A stretch of DNA of 17,368 nt from the NCBI GenBank assembly GCA_937934775.1, contig CALGYL010000330.1, positions 1 to 17,368 of the forward strand, given 5' to 3'. Within the stretch, counting starts at the first letter, position 1. Each line of letters starts with the position of its first letter. Under the pieces are notes generated by a model. The model was given only the letters and a program-made list of their open reading frames with translations, had not been told where the DNA came from and did not search any database. Shown here in pieces: positions 1 through 6,498 of the stretch. Made by a program: the position numbers and the translations under genes. This DNA is from an uncultured Clostridia bacterium (lineage in GTDB: Bacteria; Bacillota; Clostridia; Christensenellales; Aristaeellaceae).

Positions 1-880
1 CGTGCTGGTGACGCTTTCCGGTCTCACCGCGCCCTATACGCCCTTCATGGCGGAGAGCATCTACCAGAACCTGGTTGCCAAACTCCCCGGCGCCAAACCC
101 AGCGTGCATCTGACCGACTTTCCGGCTGCCGACCTGACAAAGGTGGACCGGCAGCTGGAGGACGAGATGGAAAAGGTCATCGAGGTTGTGCAGCTGGGCC
201 GGGCCTGCCGCGCAACCGCCAACATGAAGACCCGCCAGACCGCGGCGACGCTCTACGTCAAGGGCGCCGCGCTCACGCCCGGCATGGCGGACCTGGTGGC
301 CGATGAGCTGAATGTCCGGGAAGTCGCCTTTGTGGACGACGCCCGCGCCTTCACCACCTACAAAATCAAACCGCAGCTGCGCACCGTCGGCCCGAAGTAC
401 GGAAAGCTGGTGGGCGCCATCGGCAAAGCGCTGCTTGAAATGGACGGCAACGACGTGGTGGACGCCTTCGCGGCCGGAAAGACGATCCGGCTTGAGGTGG
501 ATGGTACCCCTGTGGAGCTGTCCGAGACGGACGTATTGACCGAGCCGATGCAAAAGACCGGCTTTGTGGCCGAAATGGACGGCGGCGTCACGGCGGTGCT
601 GGACACCAACCTGACGGAAGAGCTGATTGAGGAGGGTTTCGTGCGCGAGGTGATCTCGAAGATTCAGACGCAGCGCCGGGAAGCCGAATTCGAAGTGACC
701 GACCACATCCATGTGACCCTCAAAACCACCGACCGCCTCGCGGGCGTGGTGTCCCGCGGCAGCGCGGAAATCCTGCGTGCAGCGCTGGCCGACAGCCTGA
801 TCATCGCGGAGCCGGAAGGCGTCGTGCGCGATTGGTCTATCAACGGCGAAGCCGCCAGCCTCGGCATCCGGAAGGCATAA
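1..880 (+). CDS. ileS: Isoleucyl-tRNA synthetase, C-terminal part (5' end outside window)
   Basis: This is the last 292 codons of a cytoplasmic class I aminoacyl-tRNA synthetase that charges tRNA-Ile. The reading frame is open from the window edge, so roughly 750 N-terminal residues with the HIGH and KMSKS motifs are missing. The fragment starts in the anticodon-binding helical domain (APYTPFMAESIYQNL). From about residue 120 it continues into the C-terminal domain typical of the long type-II/eukaryote-like bacterial IleRS (YKIKPQLRTVGPKYGKLV, then ETDVLTEPMQKTGF and EELIEEGFVREVISKIQ). The zinc-finger C-terminus of type-I IleRS is absent. It ends with TAA at 878-880. Identity as an IleRS of this subtype is confident. 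Family knowledge says type-II enzymes are often less sensitive to mupirocin, but nothing here tests that. Confidence 0.93.
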   Translation, partial: VLVTLSGLTAPYTPFMAESIYQNLVAKLPGAKPSVHLTDFPAADLTKVDRQLEDEMEKVIEVVQLGRACRATANMKTRQTAATLYVKGAALTPGMADLVADELNVREVAFVDDARAFTTYKIKPQLRTVGPKYGKLVGAIGKALLEMDGNDVVDAFAAGKTIRLEVDGTPVELSETDVLTEPMQKTGFVAEMDGGVTAVLDTNLTEELIEEGFVREVISKIQTQRREAEFEVTDHIHVTLKTTDRLAGVVSRGSAEILRAALADSLIIAEPEGVVRDWSINGEAASLGIRKA

Positions 881-901
881 TCGATTTTCTGCATCCCGTC
901 G

Positions 902-932
902 CGCCGGAAATCCGCATCGCGGATTTCCGGCG
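902..932 (+). terminator. Perfect hairpin after ileS, possible terminator
   Basis: A 14-bp perfect stem (902-915 with 919-932, loop ATC) begins 21 bases after the ileS stop. No U-tract follows it, so it may act as a 3'-end-stabilising hairpin rather than a classical intrinsic terminator. Confidence 0.4.
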
Positions 933-975
933 TATCCATCTTGGGCAGGCGAGCGCCCCGTCGGCCATGATGGAA

Positions 976-998
976 TTGAAAAATCGTTGATTTTTCAA
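976..998 (+). terminator. A/T-rich hairpin, possible bidirectional terminator
   Basis: A 10-bp stem, TTGAAAAATC (976-985) with GATTTTTCAA (989-998), loop GTT. The A-run and T-run within the stem arms could serve as a weak U-tract in either direction. It lies just before the tRNA promoter and would insulate it from ileS. Confidence 0.35.
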
Positions 999-1006
999 AT
1001 CAAGCA

Positions 1007-1035
1007 TTGCGCTCCGGCCCCAGTTGTGCTATAAT
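1007..1035 (+). promoter_or_regulatory. Sigma-A-type promoter of the tRNA-Ser unit
   Basis: TTGCGC (1007-1012), a 17-base spacer and a consensus TATAAT (1030-1035). Transcription would start near 1042 and run through the truncated tRNA copy and the intact tRNA-Ser. The first 100 transcribed bases contain a 7-bp hairpin (1055-1061 with 1068-1074) and no convincing gene. Confidence 0.75.
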
Positions 1036-1138
1036 ATCGCACGTTGACGGTACGGTTGTGCGCTTTGGCACAACGTGGCGAAGACCGGCAGGAAGCGCGT
1101 GTTGAAGCGCCGCGGGTTCGGTCGAAAACTTCATAGCA

Positions 1139-1185
1139 CGTGGAGGAGTCGCCTAGCTTGGTCGAGGGCGCGCGACTGGAAATCG
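1139..1185 (+). pseudogene. Truncated duplicate of the tRNA-Ser 5' half
   Basis: These 47 bases are identical to 1217-1263, the leader-proximal bases and 5' half of the intact tRNA-Ser (acceptor 5' strand, D arm, anticodon loop with GGA). The copy stops in the 3' strand of the anticodon stem, so it lacks the variable arm, T arm and acceptor 3' strand and cannot be a working tRNA. The sequence after it (1186-1216) resembles the sequence before it (1107-1138), with shared GAAAACT and CATA blocks, which suggests a tandem duplication of about 78 bp followed by loss of the 3' half. Inside it, GGTCGAG (1160-1166) can pair with CTCGACC (1191-1197), an alternative fold. Confidence 0.75.
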
Positions 1186-1219
1186 GGTAACTCGACCGGA
1201 AAACTGCATAATTATTCGT

Positions 1220-1312
1220 GGAGGAGTCGCCTAGCTTGGTCGAGGGCGCGCGACTGGAAATCGCGTAGGCGTCAAAAGCGTCTCGAGGGTTCGAATCCCT
1301 CCTCCTCCGCCA
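1220..1312 (+). tRNA. tRNA-Ser (anticodon GGA), CCA encoded
   Basis: This folds as a class II tRNA. The acceptor stem is GGAGGAG (1220-1226) with CTCCTCC (1302-1308). The anticodon stem is CGCGA/TCGCG around loop CTGGAAA, giving anticodon GGA, which reads UCC/UCU serine codons. A long variable arm (AGGCG/CGTCT) is followed by the T arm GAGGG-TTCGAAT-CCCTC. The discriminator is G1309 and CCA is encoded at 1310-1312. The 3' end from 1290 is the integration site of the neighbouring element: the 5' part is chromosomal and the 3' part is the copy supplied by the element, so the tRNA stays intact. The displaced chromosomal 3' end is at 11166-11190. Confidence 0.95.
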
Positions 1313-1314
1313 CA
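1290..1314. repeat. attL core repeat
   Basis: A 25-bp sequence from TTCGAATCCC to CCGCCACA, identical to 11166-11190. The flanking bases differ (G1289 versus A11165, C1315 versus G11191), which sets the limits of the shared core. It spans the T-loop to two bases past the CCA of tRNA-Ser. Confidence 0.92.
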
Positions 1315-1320
1315 CGAAAA

Positions 1321-1351
1321 GGCCCGGAATCATTGGATTCCAGGCCTTTTT
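1321..1351 (+). terminator. Intrinsic terminator after tRNA-Ser, brought by the element
   Basis: An 11-bp stem with one C/A mismatch, GGCCCGGAATC (1321-1331) with GATTCCAGGCC (1336-1346), loop ATTG, followed by five T. An A-run precedes the stem, so it could also stop leftward transcription from int. It differs in sequence from the terminator at 11192-11230, which should be the tRNA's original one. Confidence 0.8.
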
Positions 1352-1372
1352 CCATACCCGAAAATCGGGCTT

Positions 1373-1395
1373 TGACCACAGTTTTGACCACAATT
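1373..1395. repeat. Integrase arm-type repeat, left
   Basis: This 23-bp sequence is a perfect direct repeat of 11028-11050. It contains two tandem copies of TTTGACCACA-like units. It lies 58 bp inside attL, between the core and the int stop codon. With the arm-binding N-terminal domain of the integrase, it is best read as an accessory binding site on the P' side of attP. Confidence 0.75.
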
Positions 1396-1413
1396 GGCTC
1401 AAATCACACCGTT

Positions 1414-2628
1414 TTAGGACGGCTTTTTGCCCTTGCGGGCGGCTATGACGGCCTCCATGCGGGCTGCCGCTTCATTCTGCATCCGCTGGGTGACGTGGCC
1501 GTACTGATCCAGCGTGAAGGCTGCTGTGTGATGGCCGAGGTTCTCCTGCACCGTCTTGATGTCTACACCGGATTGGATGGCCAGCACCGCGTAGGTGTGC
1601 CGGAGATCGTGGAACCGGCGGTCGGGCAGACCGATGGCGGCGGCGATCCGCTTGAAGGTGTGGTACACGGTAGCGTGGGCGTAATGGCCGCCAAGGGCAT
1701 CTGTAAAGACCAAATCCATTTCGTTCTGCCATGCGGCGCCGGCCTTCAGCTTGTCCTCCTTCTGGCGCAGCCTGACGGCCTCCAGCATCTTCATGACAGA
1801 AGGTGCGGGCGTGATACGGCGTGGCTTGTCGTTCTTCGGCGGTGCGAACTTGTACACGCCGTCCTTCTTCTTCTCGTGTAGCAGCTGCTTGTCGATGTAG
1901 ATGGTCCCACCCTTGAAGTCTACGCAAGACCACTGGAGGCCCATCGCCTCAGCCTGGCGCATGCCGGTGTACATGGTGATGGTGAAAAGCTGCTCGTACT
2001 CGTTGCCCTCGATCGCGCCCAGGAAGGTGTCGATCTGCTCATCCATCAGAGGCTTGATATCGGCCCGCTCCACCCGGGGCAGCATGACGCCGACACAAGG
2101 ATGCTGTTTAAGGTAGCCTAGCATGACGGCCTGATCCAGCGCCCGATGGAGGACGCCGTGAATGTTCTTGATGGTCTTGGGGGAGAGGCCCTGCGCCGAT
2201 TTCTTTCCCTTCGCCCCGCTGGTGGGCTTGCGCGTCCCCCTGGCCAGCCTGTTGTAGAAGGCTTGAATCTCATGCGGCCGGAGTTCCGACAACATCACAG
2301 CACCCAGCGCGGGCTTGATGTGTATCCGGCATTGCGTGTCGTAGGAGGCGCGCGTGTGCTCCTTCACGTTGCCGGTGTACTCCGCGAGCCAAATATCCAG
2401 CCACTTCGACAGGGGAAGTTTCGACGGCTCCACATAGGTATTCTCGTCGATGGCCGCCGTGGCCTTGCGCAGCGCCTTCGCGACCTCCTGCTCATTGTCG
2501 CCATAGACGCTCTTGCGGATCAGCCGCCCGGTGCCGGGATCCCGCCCAACCGAATAGATCGCCTCCCAGCGCCCATCCTTGCGCTGGCGCACGGTGCCAT
2601 TACCGTTCGGTGCTCGCTTGCGGGGCAT
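1414..2628 (-). CDS. int: Tyrosine site-specific recombinase (integrase)
   Basis: A 404-residue phage-type integrase that would recombine attP with the tRNA-Ser 3' end. The N-terminus (about 8-60, NGTVRQRKDGRWEAIY) is an AP2-like arm-DNA-binding beta-sheet domain as in Tn916-type integrases. A SAM-like core-binding domain follows (about 70-175). The catalytic domain carries R224 (TGMRQAEAMGL), a candidate lysine at K265 or K268 (APPKNDKPRR), H340 and R343 (HDLRHTYA), H366 (LGHHT) and nucleophile Y376, so it looks active. It starts with ATG at 2628 overlapping the repressor stop by one base (TAATG), which implies translational coupling. It reads towards attL and ends 100 bp inside it. Confidence 0.96.
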   Translation of the reverse strand: MPRKRAPNGNGTVRQRKDGRWEAIYSVGRDPGTGRLIRKSVYGDNEQEVAKALRKATAAIDENTYVEPSKLPLSKWLDIWLAEYTGNVKEHTRASYDTQCRIHIKPALGAVMLSELRPHEIQAFYNRLARGTRKPTSGAKGKKSAQGLSPKTIKNIHGVLHRALDQAVMLGYLKQHPCVGVMLPRVERADIKPLMDEQIDTFLGAIEGNEYEQLFTITMYTGMRQAEAMGLQWSCVDFKGGTIYIDKQLLHEKKKDGVYKFAPPKNDKPRRITPAPSVMKMLEAVRLRQKEDKLKAGAAWQNEMDLVFTDALGGHYAHATVYHTFKRIAAAIGLPDRRFHDLRHTYAVLAIQSGVDIKTVQENLGHHTAAFTLDQYGHVTQRMQNEAAARMEAVIAARKGKKPS

Positions 2629-3092
2629 TATTCATCATCCTCCACGGATACAGTTTTCTTCGCGGCGGCCGAAAAATTGAGCTTGCCCTTGTTCAATTGG
2701 TGGAGTGTGAAATGCGTGTAGTCCGTGAGGCTGTCTACCAGTCTATTGAACTCGTTGCGGTTGAGCTGAATCCAGTGTAATGAATCAGCCATTCTGATTG
2801 AAATCGTATCGGCCCCTTCCTCGTCATACTGCCGAACCATGAATCCAAGAGATTCCAGCCAGTTGAGCGCCGCGAAGCCGGGGGATGTGGTTTCTCCGTT
2901 ATCTAAAAAATTTTCAAAGTTCATCTGTAGGGCGTTCGCGATCAAACCGAGTTGCTCGACCCGGGGCTGCTGCCGCTTACCATTTTCGTAGTTTCTGATA
3001 CTGATTTCGGCCACGCCTGACTTCGATGCGAGTTCTTTCTGCGTCAGGCCTTTTTCCTTCCGTGCAAAGCGGATCTTCTCGCCGATCGTCAA
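2628..3092 (-). CDS. Cro/CI-type HTH repressor, probable master regulator of the element
   Basis: This 154-residue DNA-binding protein has an N-terminal HTH_3 domain (about 4-60: IGEKIRFARKEKGLTQKEL, GVAEISIRNYENGKRQQP). The C-terminal part (75-154) has no LexA/CI-type Ser-Lys peptidase motif, so RecA-triggered self-cleavage is unlikely. SaPI Stl repressors likewise lack it and are lifted by a helper protein; applying that here is inference. I chose the TTG start at 3092 because GAGGTG sits six bases upstream; the longer frame to 3131 would begin inside the promoter. It is cotranscribed with int, and its presumed targets are the intergenic region 3093-3255. Confidence 0.88.
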   Translation of the reverse strand: MTIGEKIRFARKEKGLTQKELASKSGVAEISIRNYENGKRQQPRVEQLGLIANALQMNFENFLDNGETTSPGFAALNWLESLGFMVRQYDEEGADTISIRMADSLHWIQLNRNEFNRLVDSLTDYTHFTLHQLNKGKLNFSAAAKKTVSVEDDE

Positions 3093-3110
3093 TGCAATCA
3101 CCTCGCAGAC

Positions 3111-3139
3111 AGTATAGCACAAGAGCAGCACGATTAAAA
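3111..3139 (-). promoter_or_regulatory. Leftward promoter of repressor-int
   Basis: The -10 TATACT lies at 3116-3111 on the minus strand, 18 bases before the TTG start. The -35 at 3139-3134 is poor (TTTTAA with a 17-base spacer), so expression may be weak or regulated. The TGCTATACT context is also found at both promoters of 9947-10052. Confidence 0.5.
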
Positions 3140-3181
3140 GATACGATCGAATATTTTTTATCTGCCTTGCGATTCTTTCAC

Positions 3182-3210
3182 TTGACTTTCGCCCAGTTAT
3201 CTGTTAATGT
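3182..3210 (+). promoter_or_regulatory. Rightward promoter of xis-primase operon
   Basis: TTGACT (3182-3187), 17-base spacer, TAATGT (3205-3210). It is divergent from the repressor promoter and placed to drive the excisionase and primase genes. Confidence 0.65.
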
Positions 3211-3219
3211 ATCTATAGC

Positions 3220-3233
3220 GATTCATACGAATC
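3220..3233. promoter_or_regulatory. Inverted-repeat operator candidate
   Basis: GATTC-ATAC-GAATC is a perfect 5+5 inverted repeat overlapping the expected start point of the rightward transcript. A further GATTC half-site is at 3171-3175, just upstream of the -35. The size fits a Cro/CI-family dimer, probably the product of 2628-3092. Confidence 0.5.
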
Positions 3234-3255
3234 TAATGCTGGAGGTGCATATGCT

Positions 3256-3489
3256 ATGACCGAGACCCAAAGGCGCGCGTGTTTGACAGCCCTGGATATC
3301 AGTGAAGAAACCGGATTCAGCCTTCCAACGGTTCGCAACATCATGAACCGGGCTGATTTTCCGGCGATCCGATACGGGAGGCGAATTATCGTCCCACGCG
3401 AGGCATTTGAAAAATGGCTCGCGGAGACCGCCGCCAAGGGACAAGTGAATTTGAAAGCCAGCAATATAAAGGCTGCCTATGGGCGGTGA
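3256..3489 (+). CDS. Excisionase-like HTH protein (AlpA/Xis type)
   Basis: A 77-residue winged-helix DNA-binding protein of the HTH_17/excisionase type (about residues 11-62: ALDISEETGFSLPTVRNIM, then GRRIIVPREAFEKWL). Proteins of this kind bend DNA at att sites for excision or activate int, as AlpA does in satellites. GGAGGTG at 3241-3247 stands eight bases before the ATG at 3256. Another ATG at 3251 opens only a two-codon frame whose TGA overlaps the true start, an oddity that could lower initiation. It is the first gene of the rightward operon, six bases before the primase. Whether it acts as Xis, activator or both cannot be told from sequence. Confidence 0.8.
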   Translation: MTETQRRACLTALDISEETGFSLPTVRNIMNRADFPAIRYGRRIIVPREAFEKWLAETAAKGQVNLKASNIKAAYGR

Positions 3490-3495
3490 CGCCGA

Positions 3496-5871
3496 GTGAC
3501 CGACGCTTTGTTTCTCGATCGACTTTTCCGACGGACTGACCGAGGCTTTATCACCATATGGCGCAAGTGCGGCGACGCCAAGCAAACGCAATGGTATGAC
3601 CTGTCACAGCCACATGCACTCCAGGAGGCGCTGGAGGCCGCCCAGGGCTTTTCCATGCTAGGCTGGGACGTTTACTTCTCCACCTGCCCCGCGAGGGCTC
3701 CAGGCGGAACCAACGCGCGCATCAAGGCCGCCGACGCGGCCTGTATTCCCGCCCTTTTCATCGACTTCGACACACAGCAGGACGAATCGAAGCGCGGAAA
3801 GAAGCTGCCCCACAACGCGGAGCAAGCTATCGCCGCGCTTGACGCGCTACCTTGCCCGCCTACCGTCTGCGTGTGCAGTGGGCACGGTGTTCATGCATAT
3901 TGGATTCTGGAGGAGCCACTCCGCATTAACGTGCCGGCCGACCTTGACGCCGCGAAAACGTTGCTCAAGAGGTTCGCGTGTGCCGTCGCAAGTGCAACTG
4001 GCTTCACAGACCTGGACACCGGAGCCAGCGAACCCGCGCGCGTCCTACGTGTCCCGGGTACACTCAATCTCAAGCGCGGTGGAGCCCTCCCGGTTTACGT
4101 CGTGAACCGTCCCGAAGGGCCGGAGCATCCGCTCGATCAACTGCGTGTGTTCATCGAACAGGCAAGCACAGACCCATCTCCAAACGAGCGCCGGCCGTAT
4201 GTGTTGCCGCCAGTGATACTTGATGGAGACCGTGACAACGAATTGACCCGGTATGCCGGGTCACTCCGGGCGCGCGGTCTAGAATACGACGCTATCCTGG
4301 AGGCGCTGCACCAGGCGAATGAGGCGCGCTGCCGACCTCCAAAGGACGCGGCCGACGTCGAACGGATCGCAAGATCCGTGATGCGTTATCCGGCTGGGCC
4401 ATCGCGCCCAACCGCCGAGGAGGATTTTGGGCCCGGCACTATCGACCCGGAGGACTTCTCCGATGTTGGCAACGCGCGCGCCTTTGCATCATTGGCAAGA
4501 GGGCGCGCCGCCTTCACCGGCGCACGGGGCTATCTTGCTTGGGATGGCGCATGCTGGCGGGAGGATGAGCAAGCGGCTCTTGCGATGGCGATGGGCTTTA
4601 CGGATACAATGCGCGCCAACGCCGCCGCACGGCTTACGGCGGCGCGGGTGAAGCTCACCCAGGCGCAGGCGGATGGAACCGATCAGCTAGCCCAGGAGGC
4701 AGACCGTGAAGCCAAGGACGCGCTGGCCTATCTGAAGCATGCCCAACAGACCAGAAAAGAGCCTCGTATCCGGGCGATCCTGAATCTCGCAAAACCCGCC
4801 CTGGGCGTCCCTCCGGAGCTACTGGACGCCGACCCTTTCACGCTGAACACGCCCGCGGGCCTGGTAGATCTACGGACAGGCGCCATCCGGCCGCATGATC
4901 CGGGAGCGTGGTGTACCTGCATCACAGCGGTTTCCCCAAGTGAAGAAGGGCGGAAGCTGTGGGAAGACCACGTGCGCCTCGTGACGTGCGGCGATACCGA
5001 GCTCGCGCGGTTCCTCCAGCTGGCCGCTGGAATGGCGCTCCTTGGGCGCGTGTTTGTGGAAAGCCTGCTTATCGCGCTGGGCGATGGCCGGAACGGAAAG
5101 AGCAGCTTTTTCAACGCGCTCCTCCAAGTTCTCGGACCGGGCTACGCGGGCACCATCAGCCCGGAAGTGCTTGTTTCGGACGGAAAAAACACTGGTGCTG
5201 CACTGGCCGAGCTCCGGGCGAAGCGTCTTGTCATCGCCTCCGAGTTGGAGGAGGGCAAACGATTGTCCTCCAGCATCTTGAAGCGGCTCGCCTCCACCGA
5301 CCCCGTCAGCTGTGAGCGAAAGTATAAAGACCCGGAGAGCTTCATCCCCACCCATACTCTGATTTTGTATTCAAATTTCGCCCCGCGGCTCGGCTCGATC
5401 GATGGCGGCACGCGGCGGCGCATCCGCATCATCCCATTCAACGCGACCATTACTGCCGGCGGCGAGCGGAAGAACTTCGGGCAGGTTCTTTTCGAGCAAG
5501 CCGGAGGCGCTGTCCTCTCCTGGGCCATCGAGGGGGCGCGGGTGTTCATCGCGGGCGACTTTCAGCTGCCGTCTTGCCGCGCTGTGGACGAGGCCACCGA
5601 ACGATATTTCTCCGCGAACGACTGGATGGAACGATACCTTGAAGAGTGCTGCGAGCTGGGTCCCGGAAGGGCATGCGGCGGCGGTGCTCTATACCGGGCA
5701 TACAGCGAATGGGCCGCGGCGGAAAACAGCTATGTGAGGCGCGGGAATGACTTCGCTGCCGAGCTTGAACGCCGTGGATACGCCAAGACGCGCAATAAAT
5801 CCGGCATCGTGTGGCAAGGTTTGAGCGTCCGCCTCAACTGGCGCGCGGAGCGTGATTTTGGAAGCGTATGA
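3496..5871 (+). CDS. Bifunctional primase/SF3 replicative helicase (P4 alpha/D5 type)
   Basis: This 791-residue protein should prime and unwind the element's own origin. An archaeo-eukaryotic-primase-like N-terminus carries the metal-binding FIDFD (D90, D92), then SGHGVHAYW (128-136), and a third motif near 172-190 (DLDTGASEPARVLRVPGTLN). A PriCT-like segment follows (about 247-297). The C-terminal D5/SF3 helicase part has Walker A GDGRNGKSS (529-537, K535), Walker B LVIASELEE (578-586), motif C YSN (N627) and an arginine-finger region (TRRRIRI, 639-645). All key residues are present. It starts with GTG at 3496 with only a weak upstream GGGCGG, so coupling to the preceding gene (six bases away) is likely. 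The candidate origin follows directly. Confidence 0.92.
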   Translation: MTDALFLDRLFRRTDRGFITIWRKCGDAKQTQWYDLSQPHALQEALEAAQGFSMLGWDVYFSTCPARAPGGTNARIKAADAACIPALFIDFDTQQDESKRGKKLPHNAEQAIAALDALPCPPTVCVCSGHGVHAYWILEEPLRINVPADLDAAKTLLKRFACAVASATGFTDLDTGASEPARVLRVPGTLNLKRGGALPVYVVNRPEGPEHPLDQLRVFIEQASTDPSPNERRPYVLPPVILDGDRDNELTRYAGSLRARGLEYDAILEALHQANEARCRPPKDAADVERIARSVMRYPAGPSRPTAEEDFGPGTIDPEDFSDVGNARAFASLARGRAAFTGARGYLAWDGACWREDEQAALAMAMGFTDTMRANAAARLTAARVKLTQAQADGTDQLAQEADREAKDALAYLKHAQQTRKEPRIRAILNLAKPALGVPPELLDADPFTLNTPAGLVDLRTGAIRPHDPGAWCTCITAVSPSEEGRKLWEDHVRLVTCGDTELARFLQLAAGMALLGRVFVESLLIALGDGRNGKSSFFNALLQVLGPGYAGTISPEVLVSDGKNTGAALAELRAKRLVIASELEEGKRLSSSILKRLASTDPVSCERKYKDPESFIPTHTLILYSNFAPRLGSIDGGTRRRIRIIPFNATITAGGERKNFGQVLFEQAGGAVLSWAIEGARVFIAGDFQLPSCRAVDEATERYFSANDWMERYLEECCELGPGRACGGGALYRAYSEWAAAENSYVRRGNDFAAELERRGYAKTRNKSGIVWQGLSVRLNWRAERDFGSV

Positions 5872-5885
5872 CGGTTTTTTTCGGT

Positions 5886-5986
5886 CTGGTGTAGCCTGGT
5901 GTAGCCTCTTTCTAAACTTTTCTAAAATGAAAAAAGGGGTCCTTATAAGAGGAACTTTGGTTTTAGGCTACATCAGGCTACACCAG
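5886..5986. other. Candidate replication origin: paired inverted iterons around A+T-rich core
   Basis: Fifteen bases after the primase-helicase stop, two tandem 10-mers CTGGTGTAGC (5886-5895, 5896-5905) face two copies of their complement, GCTACATCAG (5967-5976) and GCTACACCAG (5977-5986). The whole forms a 22-bp inverted repeat with one mismatch. The 57-bp spacer (5908-5964) is about 30% G+C by my count, in a strongly G+C-rich neighbourhood, and contains CTTATAAG. SaPI and P4 origins have the same design: iterons flanking an A+T-rich stretch next to the helicase gene. No run of T follows, so a terminator is unlikely. Confidence 0.72.
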
Positions 5987-6037
5987 CCGTCAAAACCCAG
6001 CAAATTCAAGGTTTTGGCCATTGAACAGGAGGAACGA

Positions 6038-6250
6038 GTGGGGAACCTGTGGGCGATTCACAAGGACGTTTCTCACCTCTTCGCCGCCCGTCGCCCCCGC
6101 GCTGGCGCAAAGCGACCACGAGGCCCTCCGGCCTCCTGCTGTGCCTCCAGATACCCGTTTACTAACTCGACTTGCAAAGGAGACGATACCCGATGTTTGT
6201 ATACGATCCCGATGGACACCGGCACGGCGAATACAAGGGCGCGAACGTGA
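6038..6250 (+). CDS. Possible small ORF after the origin, doubtful
   Basis: A GTG at 6038 has AGGAGG six bases upstream and opens a 70-codon frame (begins MGNLWAIHKDVSHLFAARR). The second half is rich in Arg, Pro and Cys and overlaps the better gene at 6193 in another frame by 58 bases, so only the first 30-50 residues look natural. It may be a real peptide, a decayed gene or chance. The rest of 5987-6192 holds no other gene I can support. Confidence 0.25.
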   Translation: MGNLWAIHKDVSHLFAARRPRAGAKRPRGPPASCCASRYPFTNSTCKGDDTRCLYTIPMDTGTANTRART

Positions 6251-6426
6251 TCGAAAGTACGCTCTTCCTCCGGCTCAAGGGCTTCAAGACCCTTCGCATC
6301 CCCTTCGACCATCCCAAGTATGCCATTCGAGAGCTGCAAAACCTGGCGCAGGCGGCCGAGGATGGCAAGCCCAGGTACACGCTGGACAGCGACCACCGGC
6401 TTGGCATCGAGCCGGAAGGGGAATAA
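6193..6426 (+). CDS. Small hypothetical protein
   Basis: A 77-residue protein that I do not recognise. It begins MFVYDPDGHRHGEYKGANVI and contains an ESTLFLRLKGFKTLRIPF segment likely to form beta strands, then a helix (YAIRELQNLAQAAED). There is no signal peptide or membrane segment. AAAGGAG lies 11 bases before the ATG. It stands between the origin and the sigma factor on the same strand and is probably part of the same rightward transcript. Confidence 0.62.
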   Translation: MFVYDPDGHRHGEYKGANVIESTLFLRLKGFKTLRIPFDHPKYAIRELQNLAQAAEDGKPRYTLDSDHRLGIEPEGE

Positions 6427-6498
6427 AAATGCCGCCCCGGAGGCGGCGCGGTGGGATCCCTACTGACCTCATCATATCGCTTCCGGGAGGTTTTGTCA

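Noticed and set aside
1139..1263. CRISPR-like repeats near the tRNA
   Set aside because: There are only two copies, they match the tRNA-Ser 5' half, and no cas genes or regular spacers exist.
1075..1881. 268-codon plus-strand frame starting GTG before the tRNA
   Set aside because: It runs through both tRNA copies, the terminator and antisense to the integrase, so it cannot be a single real gene.
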